NCBI RefSeq assembly: GCF_025370935.1
Contig: NC_133477.1
Span: 20,203,609 to 20,267,608, forward strand
From: Choristoneura fumiferana
Taxonomy: Eukaryota > Arthropoda > Insecta > Lepidoptera > Tortricidae
Direction of reading: 5' to 3'
DNA: 64,000 nucleotides
The first letter of the stretch is position 1, and the number at the start of each line of letters is the position of its first letter. The notes beneath the pieces are model-generated. The model saw only the letters and a program-made list of their open reading frames with translations, made no database searches and was not told the DNA's origin. Positions 43,030 to 53,660 of the stretch are shown here, one piece after another. The position numbers and the translations under genes are program-made.

Positions 43030-43180
43030 ACTGTGACTTGCACATGCATACGGTCGCCGTGCCGTAATAAGCGACCGTGCCGTAACCGTGCCATGTGAAA
43101 GCTGTCTATGTAGCTCATACATTTCTACTTAAACACGGCAAGGCGACCGTTCCGTGACCGTGTGCATCTGAAGCGGGCCT
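43030..43180. mobile_element. Fold-back repeat with ACGGTCGCCGTGCCG arms
   Basis: GCACATGCATACGGTCGCCG on the left and CGGCAAGGCGACCGTTCCGT … CCGTGTGCATCTGAAGCGGG on the right are imperfect inverse copies. Confidence 0.5.
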
Positions 43181-43499
43181 TATTCATATAAGTATGTGGT
43201 GTGGGGCGTGTAGCCAACGTAAATTGAAAATAATGAGGATTAGGAAATCATAATGACGTAAGCGAGAGCCTTTCGTGTTAAAACATCAGTCGTTAATATT
43301 TAGTTCGTTAATTTAGATAAGCCAATCACCTACTTGTTTGTTCTTGGTGCCCTGGTAGCATGCATGGAAGACTACTAATGTGATCTCAGAACGAAATGAA
43401 ATAAAGTGAGAAAACTAGATACTTGCATGTATTAGAATTAAAAACGAATAGAATAGAGTACACTAAAAAAAACGACTACATATAAATAAGTAAATATAA

Positions 43500-43748
43500 A
43501 TAAATATCATGGGCCACTTGATACCAATTGATCTAGTTCCAACCTAAGCAAAGCTTGTACTATGGATACTAGGCAACGGATAAACATACTTATATAGATA
43601 AATACATACTTAAATACATATTAAACATTCAAGACCCGAGAACAAACATTCGTATTATTCATAAAAATATCTGCTCCGGCCGGGAATCGAACCCGGGACC
43701 TCAAGCTTCGTAGTCAGGTTCTCTAACCACTTGGCCATCCGGTCGTCA
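43500..43748 (-). mobile_element. tRNA-derived SINE, antisense
   Basis: Read on the minus strand: GGATGGCCAAGTGGTTAGAG (A box), then GGTCCCGGGTTCGATTCCCG (B box) and a non-tRNA body with GTTGCCTAGTATCCATAGTA and an AT-rich tail. The anticodon region does not fold as a working tRNA, and the body follows directly, so it is a SINE and not a tRNA gene. Confidence 0.75.
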
Positions 43749-43904
43749 ATTTATACACACATTTTAAATTGAAAGAGTTGATAAGAGTTTATTTATGATA
43801 CAGTAATTTAAAATGATTTCTGTGGTGAGGTACGAAAAGGTGCAAAATCAAGAGCTATCCAATCACCGCAAATATTGATCATCTAAAAATCAGTCTACCT
43901 ACAC

Positions 43905-44170
43905 TAACAAAAATCTTCCTTATATAGCCGGTCCGCTACGGACATGGACGACAAAAGAAATCGTAAAAATTAAAAAAAAAACACGACAGCTCGAAGTATA
44001 TGCAAGTTAGTAATGCAAGTTAGTTGAAAAAAAGACTTTCTGCCAAGTTTCTTGCGGCGTATTCTTCTTGGCAATGATGGTCTTTCCGAAAGCGCTGCTA
44101 GTTTAAAAAAATGACGTGTAAAAGTGTCCATTGCGGCCTATTTACTGAATAAATCATTTGAATTTTGAAT
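43905..44170 (+). mobile_element. Retroposon 3' tail (TTTCTTGCGGCG family)
   Basis: CTGCCAAGTTTCTTGCGGCG, TTGGCAATGATGGTCTTTCC and GTGTCCATTGCGGCCTATTT, ending GAATAAATCATTTGAATTTT plus a TTTTGA repeat. I recognise this as a frequent lepidopteran LINE end. Confidence 0.65.
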
Positions 44171-45380
44171 TTTGAGTAGCAATCGCTCGAAGAAGAGATA
44201 ACCGTTGGGGGAGAAGGTCTACAAGTGGCTACTAGAGGACTGACGATGCAAGAGCTGCGGGCAGTGGATCAAAGTGGCGAGTTGTCGCTCATTGTGGCAT
44301 TCTAAGGTAGCCTTTGTTCAACAGTGAAAGATGAAAACAAAAACATCATTCCGTAAACTGCAAACACGAAACCAAACTATTTTCGAAAGTTACTCCACGC
44401 GCATAGATAGTGCTAAGTACATTTTTTTACCGCGTAAAATGAATATGACGCCGTTAAAAAGCGACCACGAGCAATTTATCGTAATTGTTAACTCGGTATT
44501 TAGCATGTAATTGGTCCGTTGTGCGTTTTTGCTAGTACATAAATTCGAGTGCGTTCTCGCTTTCGCGATGCTATCTGCGACGAGACAGCGGGACAGAGGG
44601 AGAAGGCTGTACACCGACTTTTATAATAAAATTATTTGATTGGCTGATATAAAACTGCTCCAAGTTTAAGTACTATCGGGTTACGTTTTAATAAAATTAA
44701 TTAAACGCACCTGCATTTTTTTTTAATTACAAATTAATTTCGTTTCGATTGCTTGATTCGTTGCTGCATAACGAGAGCTGGTCAAAATGCATAAAGTTCA
44801 AGAAGCATGATGCAGAAAGTAGGTAATGCATAATACCTAGTCACAGACTAACTTTTTCATCGTGGAATCTACGGACGGATTGAATCTAGTTATTTGATAT
44901 TAGGGTTACTTTATAACTGACTGTTAACTTGCCAATTTTCGAAAATAAACATTATGTCAAATCACCATTATGTTTTCTGATTCGTTATGTTTTTTTAACT
45001 TTATCTGATTTGATACAAGAAAAATGTAGTTACAATGTAAAACGATATATTCTTAACATTTTATGAAAGAATACGTCGACCATAATGAATATTAATATCA
45101 TACAAGATTCATCACACGCCGATACGGTGGTCAAACCAATTTACACCTCATAAATCATTTAATTTTGATCGAGTGTTTATTAAGTTACGAAAATAATTCT
45201 CGATATTCCGCAATTCATACATCACTGCACTTTATCTTGAAATTATTAAAATATGGTGTGGATTCGATTAACTTTATGGATTGTCGCGTCGGCTCCCATA
45301 ATTCAGTGTACGTGTTGATCTTCGTTCTCTCTCTGAACTCTTTTCATACAAAGAAGACACTATAATAGGGTAGAGTTACC
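44171..45380. other. Intergenic stretch
   Basis: No supported exon, element or RNA. AT-rich with short weak open frames. Confidence 0.5.
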
Positions 45381-45480
45381 CTCTGTTTCACCATCCATTG
45401 ATTAAATTTATTTGACGGATAAATGTGATGCCGTCTCTGTTTCACATTTATCCGTCAAATAAAATTAATCAATGGGTGGG
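45381..45480. mobile_element. Worn MITE related to 42510-42645
   Basis: CTGTTTCACCATCCATTGAT … GTGATGCCGTCTCTG … inverse arm. The outer GGGGCTG ends are lost. Confidence 0.6.
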
Positions 45481-45587
45481 TTTTGTAGTCCGTCAATTAG
45501 ATTATCAGAAAATATCAGACACGTATTTTTTTTAGTCCAGTTAAGTTCCACGTGGCGTCACGGGCCTCCATTCCCAAACTTTGACGC

Positions 45588-45697
45588 GCTTTAGTTTCTT
45601 AGAGTCGTTGCTTCTTAGACCACTTGTTTCTTAGAGCACTTGCTACTTAGACCAGTTGCTTAGATCACTTGCTACCTAGACCAGCTGCTTTTTAGAC
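45588..45697 (+). repeat. Imperfect tandem repeat, CTTAGACCACTTGYTT units
   Basis: About six units of 15-18 bp (TTCTTAGAGTCGTTGC, TTCTTAGACCACTTGT, TTCTTAGAGCACTTGC, TACTTAGACCAGTTGC and further). Confidence 0.65.
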
Positions 45698-45743
45698 GAC
45701 GTGATATTAACCCAACAGATTGTAGTACATATTATGAAGTTGG

Positions 45744-45860
45744 CTATATGCAAACAAAGTAAACCTCCATTTTTTGCTCAACCAATCCGCCACACGGAAC
45801 GACTCCACGCGACGCAGCTGATGCCTTGATGGCATCTTCGCGTGCCAGTGCGGCATCATA
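45744..45860 (-). CDS. Candidate terminal coding exon, unidentified
   Basis: Minus strand: acceptor TAATTGCAG| at 45861-45863, then 38 codons (YDAALAREDAIKASAASRGV, VPCGGLVEQKMEVYFVCI) and a TAG at 45746-45744. The amino-acid makeup and the GC-rich start look coding. It would need an intron entering in phase 0, while the last mapped exon of the minus gene at 56206 leaves phase 1, so at least one exon between is required if they belong together. A weak phase-1-to-0 candidate is 47854-47903. Confidence 0.3.
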   Translation of the reverse strand, partial: YDAALAREDAIKASAASRGVVPCGGLVEQKMEVYFVCI

Positions 45861-45899
45861 CTGCAATTAGATACTGTCAGTACTGCGAAACGTAAGTAC

Positions 45900-48180
45900 T
45901 TTTAATTTAGTAACTTCACTTCAAGCCACTGGAGCGAGTGACATCCGAGGAAAATGAAATTAAGTATAAGTTTTATAATTTGTTGAATCAGGCGTTACTT
46001 TGCGGAGGTCCATATCAATGAACTGTAATTAATTACTTTGCTGACTCGCGACTTTAAATAGCCTACGTCTTTGTAATAAATGCGCCTCCATGCAGACGCA
46101 TTGTAAGAACACACACAAACCCAGATATCACCACCACCACACGGACGCGTTATGGGGGAAGAAGAAGAATCTTTCTATCTCTGAGAAGACGCGTGTTGCC
46201 GAGTTTTAGCCCGAGCGAAGCTATTCCGTCCCGATTCTATTTCTATTTATAAAAGAAAAATGCTTCAAATTAGTAGATTTTAGTAAAAAGTGGTCACAAC
46301 TCAGTCTTAAGATCATCACAAGCCATGTAGTTAATTTTAAATGCAATATTAATAACCAGTCCACGAACACAGCAATTACGGACGATCTTTCGCGACTTCG
46401 CGACAACAAAAAGTTGCCAATAGCTTGAAAAAAAGAGTACCTCGGTTAATCAATTCCTAGGCCTTACAAGGGTTGCTTCCTGCCAACAAGTGGGTTATTA
46501 TAACGACAATCAATTAAAGGGCAGGTGGTCACTTAACCGTCTTCGAACCAGCCGGTTCGCAAGTTTTTGGTGTTTCACGGTCTTCTCACTTCCTCACAGC
46601 GAACCGCCGCGGGCGCCGCCATACAAATTTCAATTCTCGCCGTTTCCGGTGGAAAATCACCTTTATGGCTGCGTTTCTACAAAAGAATATGTGCGAGGAA
46701 CATCTCGAACGTTCCGCTAGAGGCGCTGTTCGTGTTTCCATATAAATTGAGATTTTAACGCGAACGCGATCGAGACGTATTTTGTAACCGAAAACTTACA
46801 CTAAGGGCACTGTATAGGCTAGTATCTACCGGTACTGCCTGAGGCAGCCAACAATCCAGTTTCCATAGGCCGCTCGTTTGTCTTCAAAGCCTAGGGCCTA
46901 ATACAAACCAATCTAGGATCAAGTTTTAGCATGAATCAAATTAATGATAGATTTATATCATGCGGAATGGAGATGAGATTTAACGAATTGTTTATAAGAA
47001 AGTTGATAGAACGAATAGAAGAGTTTTACGTGAAGTGAATGGCGTATATGTGCTGTGTTTTGTTGGTGTATTTTTTTATTGTAATTAACATTGTATTCGG
47101 CCTTTTTTTGTTTAGAACGATCACACATTCTCGTATAGGTATGTTGGTAACGCACTATACCTGTTTTCTTCTCTCCGTTTCCATAAGGTAGTCTTAAAGA
47201 GATTGATCTTTTGTTTATGTTCTTAATGTACTATACTTTTTTTTTAATTTTGTTAACTATGCTGTGTTCCAGAGTCAATGAATTAGATATATTGTACGAG
47301 TATGTGTGTGCTAACTGGGTCAATCAACTTTTTTACCGACACTAATCTGTCCGCGACATTTTTCAAACAATTGCAGATTTTTGTAAGTAATAATGTTTTT
47401 TCTGTAATTTAATAGATGGTGTTCATGAATACATGCCATCCTACGTAAGTTCAACCTATTAAACCTTGAAATATCTTGTTGGAAGTACGATTTTTTGGTA
47501 ACGCCAGAGACAATTTTGGTAACGCAGGAGACGCCCAGTGTCGGTAAAATTGTTGATTGGCCCAACTAACACTGCTAACATCGAAAAACAGCAGGCACTG
47601 ACTGAGCTTGTTTTAATGGCCGTGAATTCAGGAAGTCAAACAATAGCAACAACTGGCCTTATTATAATATAATGACGTTAACTAACACACTATGTTAATT
47701 TATACAGAAAGAACCAACAATTAACTCCAATAAATCACAAAACAGTTAATAAAATTATCTAAGGAACAATGCGAAATGTAGATATTATCAAAATTAATAT
47801 ACCTGATAGCAATAATTACGTACGGGCATGCACAATAACTATACTGGAGCTACCAGGGTAACAGAGGACTCCAGGAGCTTTGACGGAGTAAGCAGTGTAT
47901 GGTCTAAGTATACTGGTCATTATATACCTGATTTGCATGTAATTGTCGGATGCAAGCGCGCTTTGGCGTCGTAAATCTCGCGTACTACAAAGGCGCTTGG
48001 AAACATAACTATAATGTCGTAAATCATATATGTATGTATACGATATTGATTTTGGGTCAACTGAGTTGCTATTGTCCTAGTACACATAAATGTGAAAGTT
48101 GAGAAAAAATTGAGTTTGTTACTCAATCACGCAAAAACGGCGCAACGGATTAAAATAGATAAACTTCTCCTGTAATCTAG
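45900..48180. other. Intergenic or intronic stretch
   Basis: No supported gene. A GC-richer patch (46540-46740) has CTGCGTTTCTACAAAAGAAT and GCTAGAGGCGCTGTTCGTGT, which looks like a dispersed repeat. The rest is AT-rich. Confidence 0.45.
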
Positions 48181-48184
48181 TTTA

Positions 48185-48362
48185 ATTATCATCTCGCCAC
48201 TTGCATCCACCGGTTGCCCGCAACTCTTGCGATGTCGTCAGGCCATCTAGTGGGAGGCCTGCCAACGCGTCTTCCGGTTCGTGGTCGCCAGTCGCCACCT
48301 TTCTCCCCCAACGTAACTGTTCTTCGAGCCATGCGGCCCGCCTCATTCATTGCCACTTCAAA
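48185..48362 (-). pseudogene. Non-LTR retrotransposon C-terminal remnant
   Basis: On the minus strand: GDWRPRTGRRVGRPPTRWPD then DIARVAGNRWMQVAR, the same C-terminal block as at 1850-2185. The upstream part is frameshifted and truncated. Confidence 0.7.
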
Positions 48363-50255
48363 CTGCATATTCTTAGAGCTAATAAACCTAGTTTAACATA
48401 TAGAATACTTTAAATCCCGCTCGAAACTTCCAAATTTCAAGCTATGAAAATCTGATCACTTCTACCTTAATTCATGTCATAACATGGAAAAAAAACATCG
48501 TCTATATCTAACCCTTGGGGTACATACTCAAGCGAGTACATTAAAAATACTTATAATCAGAGCTCGGTGACATTCAAATCTGAACCTTATTTTAACACCA
48601 ACAGCGTATAAATTAAAATAACGAACGAATTGGATATACAGGGTGTACTCCTCAGTGGAAATAACCCGCATGAAGGAAAACCACAGAGCATAAATAACAA
48701 ACCCGTGTAATAAATAAACAAACGAGTTCTTGCACATTTTCAAAGAATAGACGCCATACATTCACATCACACACACACAAACACGAGGTCTAATTAGCAT
48801 ATAGCGGTTTAATTAATTTGAAATGCCTCAGTGGACTTAAATTAACTTCAAATGTAGTTCTTAAACAATTAGGAATTAATTTTAATAGATTTGCATTCAT
48901 CGTTAAGTAGTTTAGTTTGACGCACGGATGCAGAATTTTGTACATGTGTAGGTACAAAAAATACATGTACAAAATTAAGTTTGGCCTTCCTACGATCGTC
49001 GTGTTAAATTACATCATGCATGTCATAGTAGATAGTAGATATCAGATCTCGGTCTAATTGACAATTTAAAACGTCCGTATTCCAGTATTTATTATTCCCA
49101 TACTCGTTTTCCAGTGTTTATGTGCGGCAGCGGTGATTCCTTCCCATCAGGTGACCCATGCTCGTTTCCCCCCTCTTGCATAAAAGTAATTTACAAAATT
49201 ATTCCACAGCTCGGTTTGTCCAACAATAAACATATTTAAAAAAAAATGCACCCCATATTATGTGTAAAATTGATGCGAGCACAGCAATTATTAAAGATGT
49301 GTGCTCTATATTCCCAATCGGATATACATATATCATATATCATGTTGCAGCTACAATACAACTAAAGACATCTCATTGTAAACAAATTAAAAAAAAAACA
49401 TGAATTCAATATGGAAGTGAATAAGAAAACGGGTAACCACGTGACGCACGAAAGCCTGCACCGTTCGATAGCGATATCGCTGGGCCCTAACGGGACATTT
49501 CGCAAATTCTTAGTTCCAGGGTGCTCTTAGTAAGATGTATTTTTAACTGTTTTTTTTATGAAGGGTACCTATCTAAGTATTAAAAGCAGAACAATAATGA
49601 CGTATGACGATAAAGTCAGGTTTTAGTGAGAGAAGTGAGTATCGAAACTCATTAATTTTTAAGGGCTAATTGGGCATTAAACGTTATTAAATCATATGGG
49701 ACCCTAGCACCTGCAGTCAAAAGACAAAAGCTGCTTCGGCGCAAATCTTTCATGGTAAAAGACTGCAGTTTAGCTCCTTACACCTCAAAAGTTTCAAACC
49801 GGTTATGAGCTTGTAACCTAATTTAATTAATCTCTAAATTAAAATACATATTATTTTTACTTCTCATGGTTGTAAAGTTCGCTCCATCGGCCCATTTTCA
49901 GTTCCTTTAACTTTATTAAGTAAGAGTTTAAGTAGTTAAGTTGGCTAATAAATAAGTATCAAATGCTTAATTTTTCTTACCTGTGAAAGAAAATCTGCTA
50001 TAATGCATTTGATTAGCACGACAAGGCTTTTTTACCCGACTGCCCGAAAGGTTTTGTTTTTCGTTCAGAAAATAACTTTCTAAACGTACATACAGAACTA
50101 ACGCGGAAAAGAACTTTCCAAATGCGCACAAAATACTACTTGCGCAATAGAACGTAAATAAACGAAAAAGCAGACGTCAGAAAATACAAGAAAAACTCGA
50201 ACCAATATCACTGTTTACCGTCATAGTTTCTTATTGACTCAACGGTCATTCGTTC
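48363..50255. other. Intergenic or intronic stretch
   Basis: No supported exon. It contains a hairpin (48934-48947 with 48963-48976, AATTTTGTACATGT arms), a repeat fragment at 49085-49190 (GTGCGGCAGCGGTGATTCCT, then CCATCAGGTGACCCATGCTC, a common lepidopteran LINE end) and the 12-bp palindrome AGCGATATCGCT near 49470. Confidence 0.45.
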
Positions 50256-50259
50256 ATAT

Positions 50260-51033
50260 TGTTACGTTCGTGGGGTGGGTTCGTGATTGAAAAGCACTTT
50301 TAACACCGATGAATAAGAGTAGGATTTATTTTCACACTGTTACTTAATTTACAAAACACTTAAAAACAGTTCACAGTAATTTCGCACTCGAAAACTCACT
50401 TACAAGTCGCTTTGATTCTCTTCGATGTTTATCGCTCGGTATCGCATACGAAAACTGTCTCCGCCGCAACCTCGCCCGGCTTATATACCCTGGTGAATCG
50501 GTCCACAAAGTTCGAGAACAGTCCAGCTAGGACGTCATACCTACATCTCGAATGTTCCGGAAACGAGTAGAGTGTCTGTCTCTTTCATGTGCTATCTCTC
50601 TCACACAGTTACTAGAATATTCCGGAAACAGGATCATCAGTCTGTTTCTCTCACACATATAGGCTATCCTTGTCACACACCTTCTCGAATGTTCTCAGTA
50701 TAGCTGTCTCTTTCTAATCGTGCTATCTCTTTCACTCCTATGGAAAATTTCGCCATATACTGAAATGTACTTCAGAGGCCCATAAGGGGTCCTGAAAACG
50801 CCTGAAAACGGGTTTTCAGGTTATGGCGTCATCGGATAGAGGGTGGCCTGAAACGGACTGAAAACATGTTTCAGGCGCCTGAAAACAACGGTAACTTGGG
50901 TGAAATTTTGATAAACTAATATGTGATAGAGCATCCTCTGAAACGGCCTGAAACCGTATTCCAGCCTACTGAAAACGCCTCCAATGGGTCGAAAAGCACG
51001 ATCAAAGTTTCCACCTAACCCACCGCCGTAACA
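50260..51033 (-). repeat. 3' LTR (in element sense)
   Basis: 774 bp. Same order as the 5' LTR: CTGAAA cluster 50985-50792, heat-shock modules 50694-50511, TATATAAG 50487-50480, AATAAA 50330-50325. Single-base and small indel differences from the other LTR include 1-nt changes at the leader and near the TATA box. Confidence 0.93.
50480..50694 (-). promoter_or_regulatory. Heat-shock-type promoter in the 3' LTR
   Basis: The same sites are conserved: TATATAAG 50487-50480, TTCGAGAA 50511-50518, GAATGTTCCGGAA 50550-50562, GAATATTCCGGAA 50615-50627, TTCTCGAATGTTC 50682-50694. In this LTR the promoter would read outward, toward lower coordinates. Confidence 0.7.
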
Positions 51034-51045
51034 CTGCCCCCTCCT
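51034..51045 (-). other. Polypurine tract
   Basis: The minus strand reads AGGAGGGGGCAG immediately before the TGTTAC start of the 3' LTR, as needed for plus-strand priming. Confidence 0.8.
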
Positions 51046-51129
51046 AAGACATGCTCGTCCCGAGCATCATTAGATCCATGGTACTTGGCCAACCGATCAA
51101 CGTGAACAATCTTACAGGGGCTACGCGCG

Positions 51130-52380
51130 TTACGCTGTATCCGATGTGACATCGTTGATCCTAGTGACTACTTTGTACGGTCCTTCCCAACTCGGTAAAA
51201 ATTTCGGGGACATCACTTTTCTTCGCATAGGGTTATGTAGCCAAACGGGTAAGCCTTCTTCAAACTCTACGTTATCCATCTTCCTGTCGCGTTGTGTTTT
51301 TGTCTTACATTTCGTCCAACTCAGAATGGGTTTGACATCACCACGGTGTCGTACCTCTTTATCTGCTTCCCCGCACCATTTCCGACCAATGGTGTCTGTT
51401 CTAAGCAGCTTCACATAAGCGTGTTCTTTTCTCTCGTGCCTCATGTCAGAATTACATGGCCTTCTGGATAAAATATCTGCGTTTTCCTGCCGCTGTCTTG
51501 CCGCGGCGCTCGTTACTGCATCAGCTGCTCTAGATTCTTTGCGCCAACTTTCCATATTACTCCGAGAATCTCTCTTAAGGCACGCAAATCTCATATGCCC
51601 TCTCTCTCCACATGCATAACACATAAGTCCCCGTCGGAGTTTCACTTTATCTGTCTCCACTTGGATCTCTGCTGATCTCGATCCATTGCGCCCAGCTTCA
51701 ACGCTCCGAGGCTCTCGCTTAGGACACCACAACCTCCTGTGCCCTATTTCCCCACACGCATAACACGTAGGCCCGCTTGGAAGTTTCACTCTATCCGTCG
51801 CCGTTGGAATGCGGTAAGAACTAGCATCGCTGCGTACGGCCTCTACTTCCAATGCGTGCGCTAGAGCATCCTTTAAGGTCTTGTGATGGCCCAGTCGTAC
51901 AGCAGCCTTCACTTCAAAGTCTCGAATCCCATCTATGAATGATTGCACTAGCATAATCTCTACTACAGATGGTAATGACAAGTAAGCCTTTCTGACCAGC
52001 CTCTCAATTTCCAGGCTCCATTGCTGCAGGCTCTCGCCATCTAGCTGTACCCTGTCTTTCAACTGAGCTCTATAAACGGGTTCCAGATGGGAGTCACCAT
52101 AACGCGACTCTAGGAAATCCATAAGTCGCTCCAAAGTCACCTCAGTTCCCGCCATCGCCATGATGTCTAATACAATCAAGGCTTTACCACACAGTCCCAA
52201 CACGAGGGCAGCTAGAGCTTGTTTGTCAGTCCAGCCGTTCGTTTCAGCAACCATCTCGAATTGGAGCTTGTATGCGGCCCATGAAGAGGTACCATCAAAT
52301 GGTGGTAGCTTTAACTTTTCACCTCCTGTGGCTGGTGCACCCGATAAACTAGTGGTGCCGTTGGCCACTTTAATCTCCAA
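51130..52380 (-). pseudogene. Gag-like capsid/zinc-knuckle ORF fused to the pol C-terminus
   Basis: 416 open codons. Residues 20-190 look like a retroelement capsid (KLPPFDGTSSWAAYKLQFE, then YRAQLKDRVQLDGESLQQWS). Two CX2CX4HX4C zinc knuckles follow at about 206-219 and 254-267. Residues 299-309 (ENADILSRRPC) match the motif near the end of Gypsy RNase H. Residues 375-404 (VWLHNPMRRK, SWEGPYKVV) match the integrase C-terminal GPY/F region. Everything that lies between these in a complete element is gone, yet the frame stays open across the join. The last codons before the stop depart from the family pattern, and the expected continuation lies in another frame, so a small deletion has truncated the end. 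Upstream the gag frame is broken (see 52381-52859). Confidence 0.85.
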
Positions 52381-52859
52381 CTTCTGGAGGCGATTCTCAG
52401 GCCTTCTACCTTTTCGTTGACACCGTTGAGGCGCTTTTCGTGATTTTCGACTTTAATGTCAACTGCCACAATTTTATCCTGGACCTCAGCCATCTCCTTT
52501 TCCATTCTGCGGTTGCGTCGTGTACCTCACGGAGGAGTTCGAACTGGTTCTTTTGTTCCTCCTGTAGAATCCTAGCTTGTTCTTCCTGAGCTTCCTTCTG
52601 ACCCCGTAGCTCTTGCTGCAGGATTCTAGCTTGTTCCTCCTGCTTTCTAGCATGTTCTTCCTGCCTTCTAGCTTGTTCCTCCTGCCTTCTAGCTTGTTCT
52701 TTCAGGAGGACCAGAATCGCACTGACGTCTATTTCCGACTTTGGGGAAACTGCCACCGCTGTATCTGACGCTACGGCGGTGTCTGTAGGGTCCCCCAGCT
52801 GCGGCGCGGCTTCGGGTCTGCATCCTCTCCTTCTCTTTTTCTCGCGGAGTAAGCGGCAT
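52381..52859 (-). pseudogene. Gag N-terminal coiled-coil region, frameshifted
   Basis: A plausible gag start is the ATG at 52859-52857, 5 bases after the primer-binding site. The coding continues through at least three frames: an Arg-rich start, a coiled-coil stretch of repeated Q-A-R-R-Q-E-E units in the frame open to 52406, then a short KVENHEKRLNGVNEKVEGLR-like helix in the frame 52505-52400, before the 51130-52380 frame. So several small indels disable it. The heptad-like repeats are also a tandem DNA repeat (TTCTAGCTTGTTCCTCCTGC units, 52610-52700). Confidence 0.7.
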
Positions 52860-52863
52860 TTCA

Positions 52864-52881
52864 ATCCCACTTCTGACACCA
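52864..52881 (-). other. Primer-binding site, tRNA-Leu-like
   Basis: Two bases inside the LTR, the minus strand reads TGGTGTCAGAAGTGGGAT, complementary to the 3' end of a eukaryotic tRNA-Leu (…ATCCCACTTCTGACACCA). The tRNA assignment is from memory. Confidence 0.75.
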
Positions 52882-52883
52882 AA

Positions 52884-53656
52884 TGTTACGTTCGTGGGGT
52901 GGGTTCGCGATTGAAAAGCACTTTTAACACCGATGAATAAGGGTAGGATTTATTTTCACACTGTTACTTTAACTTTACAAAACACTTAAAAACAGTTCAC
53001 AGTAATTTCGCACTCTAAAACTCACTTACAAGTCGCTTTGATTCTCTTCGATGTTTATCGCTCGGTATCGCATTCGAAACTGTCCTCCGCCGCAACCTCA
53101 CCCGGCTTATATACCCCGGTGAATCGGTCCACAAAGTTCGAGAACAGTCCAGCTAGGACGTCATACCTACATCTCGAATGTTCCGGAAACGAGTAGAGTG
53201 TCTGTCTCTTTCATGTGCTATCTCTCTCACACAGTTACTAGAATATTCCGGAAACAGGATCATCAGTCTGTTTCTCTCACACATATAGGCTATCCTTGTC
53301 ACACACCTTCTCGAATGTTCTCAGTATAGCTGTCTCTTTCTAATCGTGCTATCTCTTTCACTCCTATGGAAAATTTCGCCATATACTGAAATGTACTTCA
53401 GAGGCCCATAAGGGGTCCTGAAAACGCCTGAAAACGGGTTTTCAGGTTATGGCGTCATCGGATAGAGGGTGGCCTGAAACGGACTGAAAAACATGTTTCA
53501 GGCGCCTGAAAACAACGGTAACTTGGGTGAAATTTTGATAAACTAATATGTGATAGAGCATCCTCTGAAACGGCCTGAAACAGTATTCCAGCCTACTGAA
53601 AACGCCTCCAAAGGGTCGAGCACGATCAAAGTTTCCACTAACCCACCGCCGTAACA
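52884..53656 (-). repeat. 5' LTR (in element sense)
   Basis: 773 bp, TGTTAC…GTAACA. In transcription order: a U3 with many CTGAAA motifs (53606-53417), three heat-shock-element/CT-tract modules (53320-53137), a TATATAAG box (53113-53106), and a leader with AATAAA near 52953. It directly precedes the primer-binding site. Confidence 0.93.
53106..53320 (-). promoter_or_regulatory. Heat-shock-type promoter in the 5' LTR
   Basis: TATATAAG at 53113-53106. Upstream are a two-unit TTCGAGAA (53144-53137) and three perfect three-unit heat-shock elements: GAATGTTCCGGAA (53176-53188), GAATATTCCGGAA (53241-53253) and TTCTCGAATGTTC (53308-53320). Between and beyond them are CT tracts (TGTCTCTTTC, TATCTCTCTCAC), which are GAGA-factor-like on the minus strand. 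The modules repeat every 65-72 bp. HSF binding to alternating nGAAn units is established; induction here is inferred. Confidence 0.7.
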
Positions 53657-53660
53657 ATAT

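Larger units (their letters stand above)
50260..53656 (-). mobile_element. Ty3/Gypsy-type LTR retrotransposon, internally deleted
   Basis: Two direct LTRs, 50260-51033 and 52884-53656, both TGTTAC…GTAACA, enclose about 1.85 kb. The 4-bp ATAT occurs at 50256-50259 and 53657-53660 as target duplication. Coding sense is minus: the primer-binding site lies beside the right LTR, the polypurine tract beside the left. The LTRs differ at roughly ten bases plus a few small indels, so the insertion is fairly recent. The interior encodes a gag-like protein joined to the end of pol. Protease, reverse transcriptase, most of RNase H and the integrase core are absent. It can move only with enzymes from a complete relative. 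Confidence 0.95.

Noticed and set aside
43675..43748. tRNA gene on the minus strand
   Set aside because: A and B boxes are present, but the sequence continues straight into a SINE body with no terminator, so it is the head of a SINE.
46490..46758. Two overlapping plus-strand frames in a GC-richer patch
   Set aside because: The patch contains motifs I associate with dispersed repeats (CTGCGTTTCTAC, GCTAGAGGCGCTG) and neither frame has exon context.
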